From: Symsagittifera roscoffensis
Lineage: Eukaryota; Xenacoelomorpha; Acoela; Convolutidae
NCBI RefSeq assembly: GCF_963678635.1
Contig: NW_026971535.1
Location: 1-21,976 of the forward strand
Direction of reading: 5' to 3'
DNA: 21,976 nt
Below, one piece after another: positions 9,047-19,286 of the stretch. Position 1 is the first letter of the stretch; every line of letters begins with the position of its first letter. The position numbers were made by a program, and so were the translations under genes. The notes beneath the pieces are model-generated. The model made no database searches. It had not been told where the DNA came from and worked only from the letters and a program-made list of their open reading frames with translations.

Positions 9047-10378
9047 GAGATTTTCACAGATTTTAAACCATTTTTTAAAACAGAGCAAAACTATGCTGAT
9101 GAAACTTCACAATTAATCAGTTTTTTTGAAATTTTCCCAGATAACTAACATATACATTTGAAACCAAAATAAGATAAATTAGTCTGGTTTATATGATTTT
9201 TTTCGATACTCACGTCAAAATTTTAAATTTCGATCGAAGTTTTTTCGATTTGTTTTATTTCTATCCAGTGAAAAAAAAATTACCAAAATATACATTTTTT
9301 TCATTCTTTTGGTAATTTGTAAGATAAACGACCGAAAAAATTTTTTAAATTGAATAACCGGTTAAAAGATATTCGGAAAAATCTTGATTTTGTATATGAA
9401 TGAAACTCAAAACAAAAATCGAAATGATGTTCCTTGTCCTCAGTTTTTGTTTTATAGGCTCTTCCATTATTTTGTTTGTGCTGATTGACCACTCATTCTG
9501 AACAAGTTCTTCTAAATAAAAACATTGTTGATAAATCTGGCAGTACTCTTTTTTTCTGTAATGACAATTTTATTTGCAAGTTAAAGCTACTACAATCCCC
9601 ATCAACGTAATCTGTCCACCACTCTTTTAGTTTTTTTGTTAGAGTTCAACCTTAAACTTGATAAATGTTCATTTCAGACATTGAAAACTTTTTTGACAGA
9701 CACATATTTTATACTGAAATAAACAAAGAAACTTGAAAAAACTCGAATCATTTCTAAATTATTTTGTAATAACAATCACCATATAATGTTTTAACTTTAT
9801 TTAGAGTCCAATTAGTTTTTAGGAAATTCAATTCGCCACTTCAAATAAAGGCAAAAAACTGAAAACAACCAAAAAAAAAATAAAGAAATTCGAAAAATAA
9901 TGTAAATGTTTTCAACTAAAAATACACTCTTATTTGTACTTTTGATCAAATAAGACAAAATTTACTAAACCTTTGATTACAACAGTAAAAGAATAGGTTT
10001 TTCTGCAATTTATTAAACAAATACTGGAAAATCAATGGATAATTGGCTAGTATTTTATGTCAATTTTGATTCAATTGTATGATTTGTCTGACTTTTCTTC
10101 AGAAACTAAAGCTCTAAATGTACACTTCAGTGAGAAACAAATGGTTTTTAACCATTACTTTTTCAATTACCAAAGATACAAAACATCACAAAGCATTACT
10201 GAGGCTTGCAATTATCAAAAAACTTAAAGTGTCTCAATATTTGGGACATTTCTTTGAATTCATTCAAAGTATACTTGACATAGGGAACTTGCTTCAATTG
10301 CAGTGAAGAGTCGAATCTGAATGCAGGGTAGCTTGTTCACACTGACTTATTGATTATGACACACACCCTACTCAAGTT
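9047..10378. other. No supported gene
   Basis: AT-rich sequence with no convincing coding frame. The - strand frame at 9301-9492 and the + strand frame at 10118-10306 have the Phe/Lys/Asn/Ile-rich composition expected of translated AT-rich noise. A 16-mer at 10331-10346 recurs at 20113-20128. Confidence 0.45.
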
Positions 10379-10534
10379 TTATATTGCTATTTCATATACT
10401 CTATTACAGATGTCGAGCTCCTGATCCATAGTTGATTCTTTGCCAGGTTTGGCTTCATTTATAGGTACAAGTCTAAGGTCTTTAGCATCGTGAATATAGG
10501 TGTTCCGGATTGCCGGTATTGCCTCTCCCTTTTT
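10379..10534 (-). pseudogene. Coding fragment, probable terminal exon or gene remnant
   Basis: Fifty-one sense codons on the - strand end at a TAA (10379-10381). The translation begins KKGEAIPAIRNTYIHDAKDL and continues through VPINEAKPGKESTMDQELDI to a C-terminal VYEIAI. The mixed charged and hydrophobic composition and the GC content, above that of the surroundings, make this much more protein-like than nearby frames. There is no ATG until the Met in ESTMDQ, and the frame meets a TGA upstream at 10535-10537. It is therefore either a last exon whose acceptor I cannot place or a truncated remnant. No family is recognised and no partner exon is visible upstream. Confidence 0.4.
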
Positions 10535-10651
10535 TCACTAAGATAGACTTGTTAGGGAATTTTCAAACGGTCCCAAATCACTAATTTTCACAGGATTGAA
10601 AGCAGGATTCACAATAATTTTTCCTCTTGTAGGATTTTTGGAACTCAAAAC

Positions 10652-10801
10652 TTTGGAACTCAAACCAAACAAATCTCCTAATTCTTGTTTGATATTTTGA
10701 GTATTCAATATAATTGGGACTAATTGGGAATTTTGGAACTCAAACCAAACAAATCTCCTAAATCTTGTTTGATATTTTGAGTATTCAATATAATGGGGAC
10801 T
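10652..10801. repeat. 70-bp direct duplication, period 80
   Basis: Positions 10652-10721 and 10732-10801 match over 70 bases with two differences. Both begin TTTGGAACTCAAACC, and a short third copy of TTTGGAACTCAAA lies just upstream at about 10637. It is non-coding. Confidence 0.8.
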
Positions 10802-11136
10802 AGTATCCTTTCGTGAGTAAATTTTTGAAGAGCAAATTGATCAGAAGAGGAGAAATGCGATAAATGATTTTGAGATCAAATGAAAATGAAAGTAAGCAGT
10901 AAGATATGGAAGTAGTACCAAATATGAAAGTTTTTGAATGAATTTTCCCCAATGAAATTGCGTGGGCGTTACTACTATTATATAAATCCACCATTTTCTG
11001 CAAAAAAAAATTTCCAATGGCAGCTGCTATGTGTCAAGCTCTTCTCAGCTTTTTGTCAGATTATTGTGATAAATCAATTTTTATTTCTGCTTCCAACGAA
11101 TTTTTTGAAAAATACATAGTAACCTGAGATTATTGG
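10802..11136. other. No supported gene
   Basis: AT-rich sequence with short overlapping frames on both strands (10800-11003 and 10934-11119). Neither has protein-like composition or clear splice context. Confidence 0.4.
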
Positions 11137-11305
11137 GTGTCTACTCACGAATTTTTCTGTTCGTTGGAAAGTTGCAAGTTTCATTTAATTTTAATAGGAA
11201 TATCTTTTAGCGAAGTTCTTCAGAGATTAGACAACTATTTTTACATATATCAAGAAATTGATTGTCTTCACACTTTGTACAAACACAGATTCTATTCAAG
11301 TATTG

Positions 11306-11369
11306 TTACATCAAAAGGGAAAGTATTCAATCAGCTTGGCTGTATTACATCAAAAGGGAAAGTATTCAA
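11306..11369. repeat. 25-bp direct repeat, period 39
   Basis: TTACATCAAAAGGGAAAGTATTCAA-type 25-mers lie at 11306-11330 and 11345-11369. The 39-base spacing is a multiple of three, so a + strand frame (11137-11508, 123 codons) contains a repeated TSKGKVF. That frame begins with GTG and has no ATG, but its C-terminal part is Lys/Arg-rich and fairly protein-like (RWKRAGKTPSVSKKRLVREK). I regard the frame as possible but unproven. Confidence 0.6.
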
Positions 11370-11509
11370 GCATAATCTACGATGGAAACGAGCTGGAAAA
11401 ACACCAAGCGTATCAAAGAAACGACTCGTTCGGGAAAAGTTCAAAAAACATTATCTAAGTTCTAATCAAAAACTTGCATCTGCGCAAATTCTGGGCTCAG
11501 AATTTTAGA

Positions 11510-13798
11510 CAGATTTCGAAAAATTCAAAATGGAAAACATGAACCTGATTTGTTCAAAATCTTTGATTGTTTTATTGATAGTTAGGGTTCTGTAAGTAGT
11601 GATTATGTATCTTTTTGATTAAAACAATCAACTGTCTTCAAATGTGCTCTTAAAAATTTGCACTGATAAATCTTTAAGAACTAAGATTTGGCTCATGAAG
11701 ATTTAGTTCAAACGAAAAAACTCAATTTACAAACAAATGGGAAATGTTAATAAATAAATAAAAAAATCATGTGAAACAAAAATTCAGTTAATTTTCGTGT
11801 TCGTTGTCACTTCCTTCTTCATGGGCCACACCATGTTTTCTTCTCAACAGAAATTATTCTGTTGAACCTTCAGTTTCTTGTACTTTCTATCACAAATTGT
11901 TCCAAGTTTTCGCCAATCATGTAGGAAAATTCTTAAAGATTGAAAATTTTCTTCGAATCTCTGTAGAAGATGTCAAATTCAAATTGTTTTTTATAGTAAA
12001 TTTTTTCCGTTCCGCAATTTCATCAAAGTGTTTTAATTTGAATTGTATGCAACCTGTATTTTTTTCTCGAAGGTGACTTAGACATAGCCAATTTTATTAT
12101 AAATTCTCTAAGTCTTTTACTCTCGAGATCTCTCCATTCTGAAAGATCTAGGATAGTTTGCTCACTAGATTAGGTTTTTTTTTTAATTTGAGAATCTGGA
12201 CAGTTTCGGTACCAATTTCAAACCGGATGCAGTAACTCGCCCGTTCTATTATGATTGGTTTCAACTTCCGCTTTTTCTAAAATTTCTACTCATGTTGATA
12301 GAATGAACTGAACTCTAGGAGATTTTCAAAAAAGTGAAGTATTTTTATTTCAGCTGTGTCATATTAACAGTTTAAAGTAGGTATTGGTTACATTCTTCAA
12401 AAATGAAGAGAGTATCTGAAATAATTCAAAAAATTTTCAACAGTTTTCTTTTAGTTTAAAAAAGACAGCAAATTTATCTCATCAAATTGGTTGACTCCAA
12501 TTGTCTATAAGAGATCATGTTGAAAAAGGTTTGTTGTTGACCTGAAGCCAATTTTGAAAGGTTTTCCATTAAATGAAAGAATTCCTTGAAAACTACTCCT
12601 ATTAACCTGAACTTTGATGGATTTTCTTATTTAGATTTAAACAAAATAGTAAAATTTAAAAAATCCACGAACTTTTTCATCATTATCATCACTTCAGAGT
12701 TTGTTCTGGATTTTGGTTGGTTAAATTTGTATTGGATATTTCTAGTATTTAGAACATTCAGAAAACTTTAAAAATTAATGTTTTAGTTCTTAATAAAAAA
12801 CTCTAGGATTTAGTGTGTAGATTATAACATTTAGGAGAATCTAGAAGTTAATGACTAATCGCGTCATTTTCTCTGAAGGAAGGTTTCTAAAATTTTCACT
12901 GTTTTATAAAAATTCAAGAAAAATGATGACAATTTCTCTGGTGGAATTAGTTTTTTATTGCCTAAATAATTCAAAAGACACCTTCCTATCTCTGTCGAAA
13001 ATCATGTCTGAATCTTGGATTATCTTTTTCAAATATTTTTCACAATTGATAGTTCAATATTTAATATGAAAATCTTGTCACAAGTTTTTTCAAAGACTAA
13101 TTTTGTAAATATGCAAAAAAAATTTTTTTGAATTTTTCATTAACTTTGCAAAAAGTTTTTTATAATTTTTTGCAAGATGCAAAAATTGTTTTGGTTTGCT
13201 TGACAAACGTGCTAAAGTGATCATAAAATTTTTGTGTAAGTTGCATTTTTTTTGCAATTTTAAGAAAAAAAGCAAAAACATAACAATTTTTTTTTCTTAG
13301 GCTTATGCGGAAAACGCAAAATTTTATTGCAAAAAAACTTGTTTAATAATTGCTAAAACTTTTTCACTAATGATGACTTTGAGTGCTTTTCCCTATCTTA
13401 ATACACTGTTTTACTGATGTTTTTGATCAATATGCATGCAAAAAAAAAACGAACTTTTTGATGATCAAAATTAGAACAAAGAAATTCATATATTTTATTT
13501 TTTAACAGTGCAAGAAAATTTTGTTACAAATTCCTTTAAAATGCGGAAAATTTTTTTGAAATTTCCTTAAAATGCAAAAAAAAAGTTCAAAAAATTTCAT
13601 ATAAATGGAGATTTTCATGATTTTTTAAACAGGTGTTCAAAAGATTTAATAGAAGTTTTTACATGGTGCAAAAATTCTAGTAAAAAAAATTCTAATGATT
13701 TTTTAAATCTTGTGAGCCAAAATGTTCTGAAATTTTTCATCATCTTTGCGAAATTGCCAAATTAGTTTGATTTTTAATCCGTGCGCAAAGTTTCGTAA
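11510..13798. other. No supported gene
   Basis: About 2.3 kb of AT-rich sequence. The + strand frames at 11804-12076, 12586-12771 and 12851-13069 are Phe/Lys/Ile/Asn-rich with no start or splice context that convinces me. From 13100 to 13760 the sequence is dominated by TGCAAAAA/TTTTTGCA words on both strands, a low-complexity repeat. Confidence 0.45.
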
Positions 13799-13836
13799 TC
13801 CTGGCTTCCTTTTGAACGTACAAAAGGAAGCCAGGA
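13799..13836. repeat. Perfect 16-bp hairpin TCCTGGCTTCCTTTTG
   Basis: The arms 13799-13814 and 13821-13836 are exact reverse complements around the six-base loop AACGTA. The hairpin sits at the left edge of a GC-richer island (to about 15497) and is the most GC-rich perfect stem in the window. It also lies within an open frame on the + strand. Confidence 0.85.
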
Positions 13837-14020
13837 GATTTTTGTGCTGACTTACCCTAAAGAAGTGAATCATGGGAATTTAGAGACTAAGTTTGAGCCC
13901 GCTCTTGAGGCGTTAAGGTTTGCATGGCACACGTCACCTAAACTGTCGCTATTCGAAGTGCATCTTGACCGCGAGGCGAATATGGTACCCCGGAACCTAA
14001 CTGAAAATTATTTGCTTTAG
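13799..14020 (+). pseudogene. Coding-like fragment 1 of the GC-richer island
   Basis: The + strand is open for 73 codons from just after a TAA to the TAG at 14018-14020. It contains QEIFVLTYPKEVNHGNLETK and ALRFAWHTSPKLSLFEVHLD, which are highly protein-like. There is no ATG before residue 62, so it would be an internal exon or a remnant. The hairpin at 13799-13836 encodes its first residues. A TTGCTTTAG at the end resembles a nematode 3' splice site, and the next fragment (14005-14151) continues in another frame. No family is recognised. The - strand frame over 13938-14123 is its shadow. Confidence 0.45.
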
Positions 14021-14151
14021 AAACTTTACTGAAAAAAGTAGTCAGCCGGAAACTTGCGTGCTTAGAGAAGGAAGAGCCACGAACACAGAAGACGCGACAT
14101 CCCACCAGAATAATCTGGAACATGAGGTTGGACTTGACGTTTAATCAGTAA
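14005..14151 (+). pseudogene. Coding-like fragment 2 of the GC-richer island
   Basis: Forty-eight codons on the + strand run between a TGA (14002-14004) and a TAA (14149-14151), including LETLLKKVVSRKLACLEKEE and RIIWNMRLDLTF. It overlaps fragment 1 by 16 bases in a shifted frame. A 36-base GT..AG segment (13984-14019) exists but keeps the wrong phase and is very short for a nematode intron, so a frameshift is the simpler reading. A possible donor CA|GTAAAA lies at its end (14147). Confidence 0.4.
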
Positions 14152-14196
14152 AATGTGAGTCACCCTATCTGGGTAATCGAGAATCTCATACAAGGG

Positions 14197-14204
14197 CTGT
14201 TTCA
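14197..14204 (+). promoter_or_regulatory. CTGTTTCA word (piRNA-promoter-like), weak
   Basis: The octamer CTGTTTCA matches the core of the motif known upstream of type I piRNA (21U-RNA) genes in Caenorhabditis. Other exact copies lie at 21609-21616 on the + strand and, on the - strand, at 15672-15679 and 6259-6266. Four hits are only modestly more than expected, and the downstream bases here fall in the CAA repeat, so function is doubtful. Confidence 0.15.
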
Positions 14205-14216
14205 ATAGTTAAATGA

Positions 14217-14696
<480 letters not shown>

Positions 14697-14764
14697 GTAA
14701 AAGCTAATTGAGCCTAAAGTTGCCAGTGAATTCAAGTACACTAATAAATTAAAACTCTGTCTGA

Positions 14765-14890
14765 TTTTTTTTAAAAGTGGAGTCGCTGAGAAATGCATTT
14801 GAAAATCCAAGGAGGATTGCCATAATAGCAAGCTCAAAAACGCTAGCACAATGCTGCAAGAAGATCGAGGTGGAACTGAAACGCACCTAG
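14765..14890 (+). pseudogene. Coding-like fragment 3 of the GC-richer island
   Basis: This 41-codon + strand frame ends at TAG (14888-14890) and contains SLRNAFENPRRIAIIASSKT followed by a Cys-Cys-Lys-Lys stretch. It starts just after a T-run and AAAAG (14764-14777), a possible 3' splice site for an intron beginning with the GTAAAA at 14697. Family unknown. Confidence 0.35.
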
Positions 14891-15030
14891 ATGGCACGGA
14901 AACTAGCGGCGCCAAGCGAGGAAAGGAAACGAGGAACGTGGATACAGATTCGGGAGCCGAATTCGAACCGGAATCGGTGCCATGTGGCTTGGAAGTGAAG
15001 GAGATTTCAAAAAAAGCGTACAAGGGATGA
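14851..15030 (+). CDS. Small ORF, acidic/Gly-rich, uncertain
   Basis: This 59-codon + strand frame starts at ATG (14851) and ends at TGA (15028-15030). It begins MLQEDRGGTETHLDGTETSG and has a marked preference for G or A in the first codon position, as real coding sequence does. The sequence here is T-poor, so stops are rare in every + strand frame and openness alone is weak evidence. The stop overlaps an ATG in another frame (15027-15030, ATGA). It may be one piece of a frameshifted gene with fragments on either side. Unrecognised. Confidence 0.3.
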   Translation: MLQEDRGGTETHLDGTETSGAKRGKETRNVDTDSGAEFEPESVPCGLEVKEISKKAYKG

Positions 15031-15485
15031 TCAAATCAAAACCGAATGAGTGCGAAATGACTACGACGATTCCGACGAAGAATCAGGACAAAAACGCACA
15101 GAATGAAATGAGCGTAGACGCGCCGGGAGATACGATTTAACCAGTGGATCATCTGAACCGCAGGCAAGCATTGAGAGAAACGATGCAACGCAGGCCACGG
15201 CTGAACGAGGCGATGAGAACTATACGAAGAATAGGCATAAGTAAGACGAGGCATGAGAAAAAATGGTAAAACTCTGCAAGCATTGGCTGGTGTCAAAAAA
15301 ACACCACAAAAAGATTGTCCTTATCGGAAATGGGGTTCATGAAGATCGACATCATCACAAAGGAGCCACGCAACAAAAAGGGGATGCAAAGACTATTCAA
15401 AAAAGCAAAAAGGGAGTATCTAGGTGCCGCGGGGAAAAAGTTGAAAATTCATTGGCCCAGGCTGAGGGCAGGTCAACCGGTCTGA
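14907..15485 (+). pseudogene. Basic coding-like frame with two in-frame TAA
   Basis: A single + strand frame runs 192 codons from after a TAG (14904-14906) to the TGA at 15483-15485, interrupted only by TAA at 15138-15140 and 15267-15269. The segments are Arg/Lys-rich: GYRFGSRIRTGIGAMWLG, RPRLNEAMRTIRRIGISKTR, and after an ATG at 15330 GFMKIDIITKEPRNKKGMQR and YLGAAGKKLKIHWPRLRAGQ. It could be a nucleic-acid-binding protein remnant, but T-poor composition also favours open frames. Competing frames at 14851-15030 and 15263-15496 (His/Lys/Gly-rich, 77 codons ending at TAA) cannot be excluded. The long - strand frames across 14202-15296 are read as shadows. Confidence 0.35.
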
Positions 15486-15497
15486 GACTCAATTAAG

Positions 15498-17217
15498 CTT
15501 TAGTTGATAGTTTAGGTTTTCAATATCAATTTTAAATTACTGGGTAAGAGGGACTGTCAAATATGTATTGAGCTTAAGTTAGTTTTACGTTCGGTGCTTT
15601 GAGATTGAACTTGGTGCCATTGGTGCTTGCTTTCTAGTACCAGTCACCAGAAACGTACCAGTCAAAGGGGCTGAAACAGTTGAGTGCATCATATTGTGTG
15701 ATTACATGGAGTCAAGAGAAGTTAATAACGGTGTTCAAGTACCCGATTTGCTTTTTTCACGGTTTTATCGAGGGATCCCCGCCAGGGAGAAAAAATTTTG
15801 AGCCTGAAAAAAACTAAAACATTTATTAAGTTTTTCTTCGGTTCGTTTAGTAAAAAAATTGATACTAGAAACTTTTCCTGCGTCAAATACTGACATCTTT
15901 GATCTTCATTTCTCAAGCGCTGAGATGAAGTTTGGCGTGATCAAACATAAATGACTGTGCTGATGTGTTTTTCGCATCTGGTCGATACAATTACAGACCT
16001 CAAAACTATTTAATTTATTAAATTGAATCGTTTTTTGAGGTATACTTTATACTTTCTTCTCAACTACATTTTTAGTTAACCTACAGCCGGATAACTGTCA
16101 ATAAACACTTTAAGAAACGATTGAAATCTCAAAATTCTATTTTGAAAAACGTTTCGAACCTTGACGAAAACTTTTTGTGAATTGAAGCTCCTTGTATTTC
16201 AAAACCAATTTATGATAGACTTTTTTCGATCAAAACTAACAGTACCAGAAAAGTTAGTAACAATGCAAACTTTTTAACGTTTTAATTTCCATAAAATTCT
16301 CCACTTTCGATGTTAGCCTCCAAGTTTTAATCACGTTTTTGATCGCACGTCTGTTTTTTAATTAAAAAGCGCCATTATTTAGGTTTATTGCTTAGTTCTA
16401 TTGCTAAACTAAAAAACTGCAAAAAAAAACTTTTCTCTAGCCCGAAATTATCATACCGCAAAATAGGATACCGCAAAATATCATGCCGCAAAATAGTTCG
16501 TCTTGAAATAAACTGAAAATAAGGCTGCTTGTACTGTAGTAATAGAAATGCTTCACTAACACAAAAAAAACTAGTGTTTCAATTGCTTACATAAGGTCCG
16601 AGTGGACTCTTTTTTCGTTAAACTTCGTTGGCATCTTAATATAAAAATCCTCTTTTAACTAAACAATTTAACTTAAAATTTCAGGAGTCAAATTCAAATA
16701 ATTAACTTTTCTGAACGGATTGTTTTTATTCTCTCAGTTTTGTTAACCTTGGAAAAAGGCAAAGAATTTTGTAAAAGTTTAACAGATGATCGAGGGATCC
16801 CTTTAATTATCCACGACGACAGTCAGGCGGAGTGTGTCTTTTGTTTTGGCTTTGAAAACTGATGAATCTCCCACTGCTCTGACTTTTTAAAGTAACTAAA
16901 GCAAGTGGAATTAATATGAGTTCCCCCAGTTAAAGTTAAACTAAATATTGGTTTTTAAATATAAAAAATCTATAAAAGCAAATGTCTGTCTCCTGATCAA
17001 ACGAAGGATACGACATTGAAAGAGGATTGAAGTTTAATGGCAGGTTCAGGGAAAACCAAACTAAAATTGTTTTGGATGAGCATGCCGGCATTTTTACGAA
17101 TGTGTGACTCTGAATTTTTACGCCCAAACAGACGGCTTAAGTATTCTCATCCTTATCTTATTTCATTCTCATAAAAAAACTTCAATTTTTTCTCTCAGTG
17201 TTTTTCCTTTTTACTAG
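15498..17217. other. No supported gene
   Basis: AT-rich sequence follows the island. A GTACCAGTCA direct repeat lies at 15637-15646 and 15655-15664. The word TCGAGGGATCCC occurs at 15768 and 16790. The - strand frames at 15722-15916 and 16936-17127 are open but have no ATG start or recognised motif. Confidence 0.4.
16454..16495. repeat. Three copies of CCGCAAAATA, period 15
   Basis: Short tandem units of the form T(A/G)CCGCAAAATA begin at 16454, 16469 and 16484. They are non-coding and too short for further interpretation. Confidence 0.7.
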
Positions 17218-17484
17218 GTTCACTTAACACTTAAGCGTTTTATCTTAAACTATTTTTTAAGTTCAATCAAACAATCAAAACGGACAGGAAGAGCAATCAC
17301 CCGAGTGTCGGACAAGTTCTCAATTCACAGTGGGTATTGGACAGTTTACCCTTTTCTCGACGAGCAGCGGGCAACAACTTCTTTCCTTCTTCTCTCCACT
17401 ACCTCCCAGGAAAATATTGTAAGACAGAAAAGTAATAAGTTAATAAAAATACAAATCCTCTCCTTTGGTAAAGGTAAACAATAA
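17218..17484 (+). other. Exon-like open frame, 88 codons, no ATG
   Basis: The + strand is open from directly after a TACTAG (ending 17217), a plausible 3' splice site after a T-rich tract, to the TAA at 17482-17484. The middle part (about 17280-17405) is more GC-rich than its surroundings and reads TRVSDKFSIHSGYWTVYPFL followed by DEQRATTSFLLLSTTSQEN. The ends are AT-rich and less protein-like. There is no ATG, so it could only be an internal or terminal exon, or a remnant. No family is recognised and chance is possible. Confidence 0.25.
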
Positions 17485-18610
17485 TTGAACAATCTGTTCT
17501 ATTTAATCATCCATTTTAGTTTATCTGTTTATATAAACATCAGTTTAACTCTAGGACCAGATCGACTATGACCTATGATATAATTTAACCGATACTTATA
17601 ATGTTAGTTACTAATTAGAACAAATGGATCTATCAATCGACACCATCGTTTCTTTTAGTAAAATACCGGGGCAAAGATTTTGTTTTTTAACTAGTCGCAG
17701 CAAATTATCGGTAAACATAATGTTTAACTAAAAATTGGACTGATAACAACAAGTTTTAACTTTTTTCAGCAACAAAAAATTGAACGAACAGTTTATGGAG
17801 ACTCGTTTCAGATCATTTTTAGTGTCAAGTTAGTTAGTTTGTTTACATCGCTGGTAAAACAAAATTCTGGGGAACTATCGAATCACTGAGCATGCATCTA
17901 CTGTATTTTGGTCTGAATAAGCAAAAGCACTCAAATATACATTTAGCGTACTTTCTTAAAAACTTTCAGCAAAAAGTCCACGATACTTATATCAGTGTCT
18001 TCACTGCAATCACTGTCTCTTCATAATGAATCAACACCTGTGTACAAAAAAAACAATTTTTGTTGCTGTTTGCTTACAGTAAGAAGTTTTTTTGGTTGTT
18101 AATCTTTCCATTCATTCGTTTGAACATAAGCCACAGCGAAATTGCCACGTTATTGGATTTTTTCTTCACTCTCTAGATTCATTAAGAAAATTTGGGAAAT
18201 TTTTGCAGAGGACAATTGGCATAAATAGTTGTGTTGCAGATATAAATAGAATTTAATGCCAGTGGAAAACTGGAAAACAGTCGTTCTTTTTTTGCAGAAT
18301 TTAAAAATAATAAAAATAAACTGAAGTAAACTAAAATTTGAAATAACTTTTTTTTTTGCATGTCAACATAACGGTTTTTGATTGAATGATCTGACTTAAA
18401 ACGCTTTAAAGAAAAATTTGCATAGAGCCTATTTTGCAAAAAAAAGTTATGTTTTTGGAGTTTTCGTACACCAATTTGTTACTCAGACGTTTCATTAGCC
18501 TAAGTTATATATAAATATTCAAATAACTTTAACTTTTAGTTTAATTTTGCAAACTAAGGTCTAACACTCCTTCGATAAATGGATAAAATTTCTTAGTATT
18601 GAACGGGAGT
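17485..18610. other. No supported gene
   Basis: AT-rich sequence with stops in all frames. The 85-codon - strand frame at 18182-18439 is Phe/Leu/Lys-rich with no splice or motif support. Confidence 0.45.
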
Positions 18611-18658
18611 GCTATTGTTTTACCTGTCAGGCGGTAAAACAGGCGGTAAAACAATAGC
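18611..18658. repeat. Nested inverted and tandem repeat GGTAAAACA
   Basis: Outer arms GCTATTGTTTTACC (18611-18624) and GGTAAAACAATAGC (18645-18658) are exact reverse complements. The 12-base unit CAGGCGGTAAAA is tandemly duplicated at 18628-18639 and 18640-18651, so either copy can pair with the left arm. No gene overlaps. Confidence 0.85.
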
Positions 18659-18913
18659 TTATAACAAGATTTACAAGAGAACGAATAAACGACAGTTCTA
18701 GATTTAAAAGTTCGTTACTTTCGTTATTATATTTGTGTGAGACAAGATTAAAACAGTTCAGGATTTTTCGAATGCATTTTAAATGCGAGACTGCCAATTC
18801 TTTAGTTACTACGTTGGGTAACCAAGGTTTATGTCATTTAAGTTCGGTTACGAACACAACCAAAAAATTTTGAGAAATTAAAATGTAAAAAATCAATATT
18901 TTTGGTTTATGGG

Positions 18914-19053
18914 AAAATGCTAGTCATACAATTTCAATACATGAAAAAATACTAATCATAGACCTTTCATGCAATTTTCTGTACTTATGGAATTGCTTGA
19001 AAAATGTATGATTAGCATTTTTCCGAATATGAAAATTGCATGACTAGCATTTT
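18914..19053. repeat. Imperfect 63-bp foldback
   Basis: The left arm (18914-18976) and right arm (18991-19053) pair with about 80 percent identity by eye around a 14-base spacer. Each arm also contains two diverged copies of AATGCTAGTCATAC-like sequence. It resembles a small palindromic non-autonomous element. Confidence 0.75.
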
Positions 19054-19155
19054 TGGTCACCCCGGGCTAGGAGCAAAAGCCAGTCAGGCAAATCACCACA
19101 GTGTCTGAAGATTTGCAAAAAAATGCTTAAGATTTTCGTAAGATTTTCATTTAAG

Positions 19156-19286
19156 ATTTTCAGTTTAAATTTTTATTGAGGATTGTTACTTCTATGTCCT
19201 TCTTGCTTCTTTTTTGCATTATTATGCAAAAAAGAAGCAAGAAGGACTTGGAAGTAACAATCCTCAATAAAATTTAAACTGAAAAT
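19156..19286. repeat. Near-perfect 64-bp foldback
   Basis: Arms 19156-19219 and 19224-19286 pair with two mismatches and one single-base bulge around a four-base loop (TATT). The very low divergence means recent origin or constraint. RNA from it would form a long double-stranded stem. No open frame is involved. Confidence 0.92.

Noticed and set aside
13984-14019. A 36-base intron joining island fragments 1 and 2
   Set aside because: GT..AG ends are present, but removal keeps the first frame and leads directly to a stop, and the length is below usual nematode introns.
14197-14204. A piRNA (21U-RNA) cluster based on CTGTTTCA words
   Set aside because: Only four exact octamers on both strands in 22 kb, little above chance, and without a consistent downstream start context. 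Kept only as a weak site.
15036-15296. 86-codon - strand frame
   Set aside because: It overlaps a + strand frame with stronger coding character. Its openness follows from T-poor composition on the + strand.
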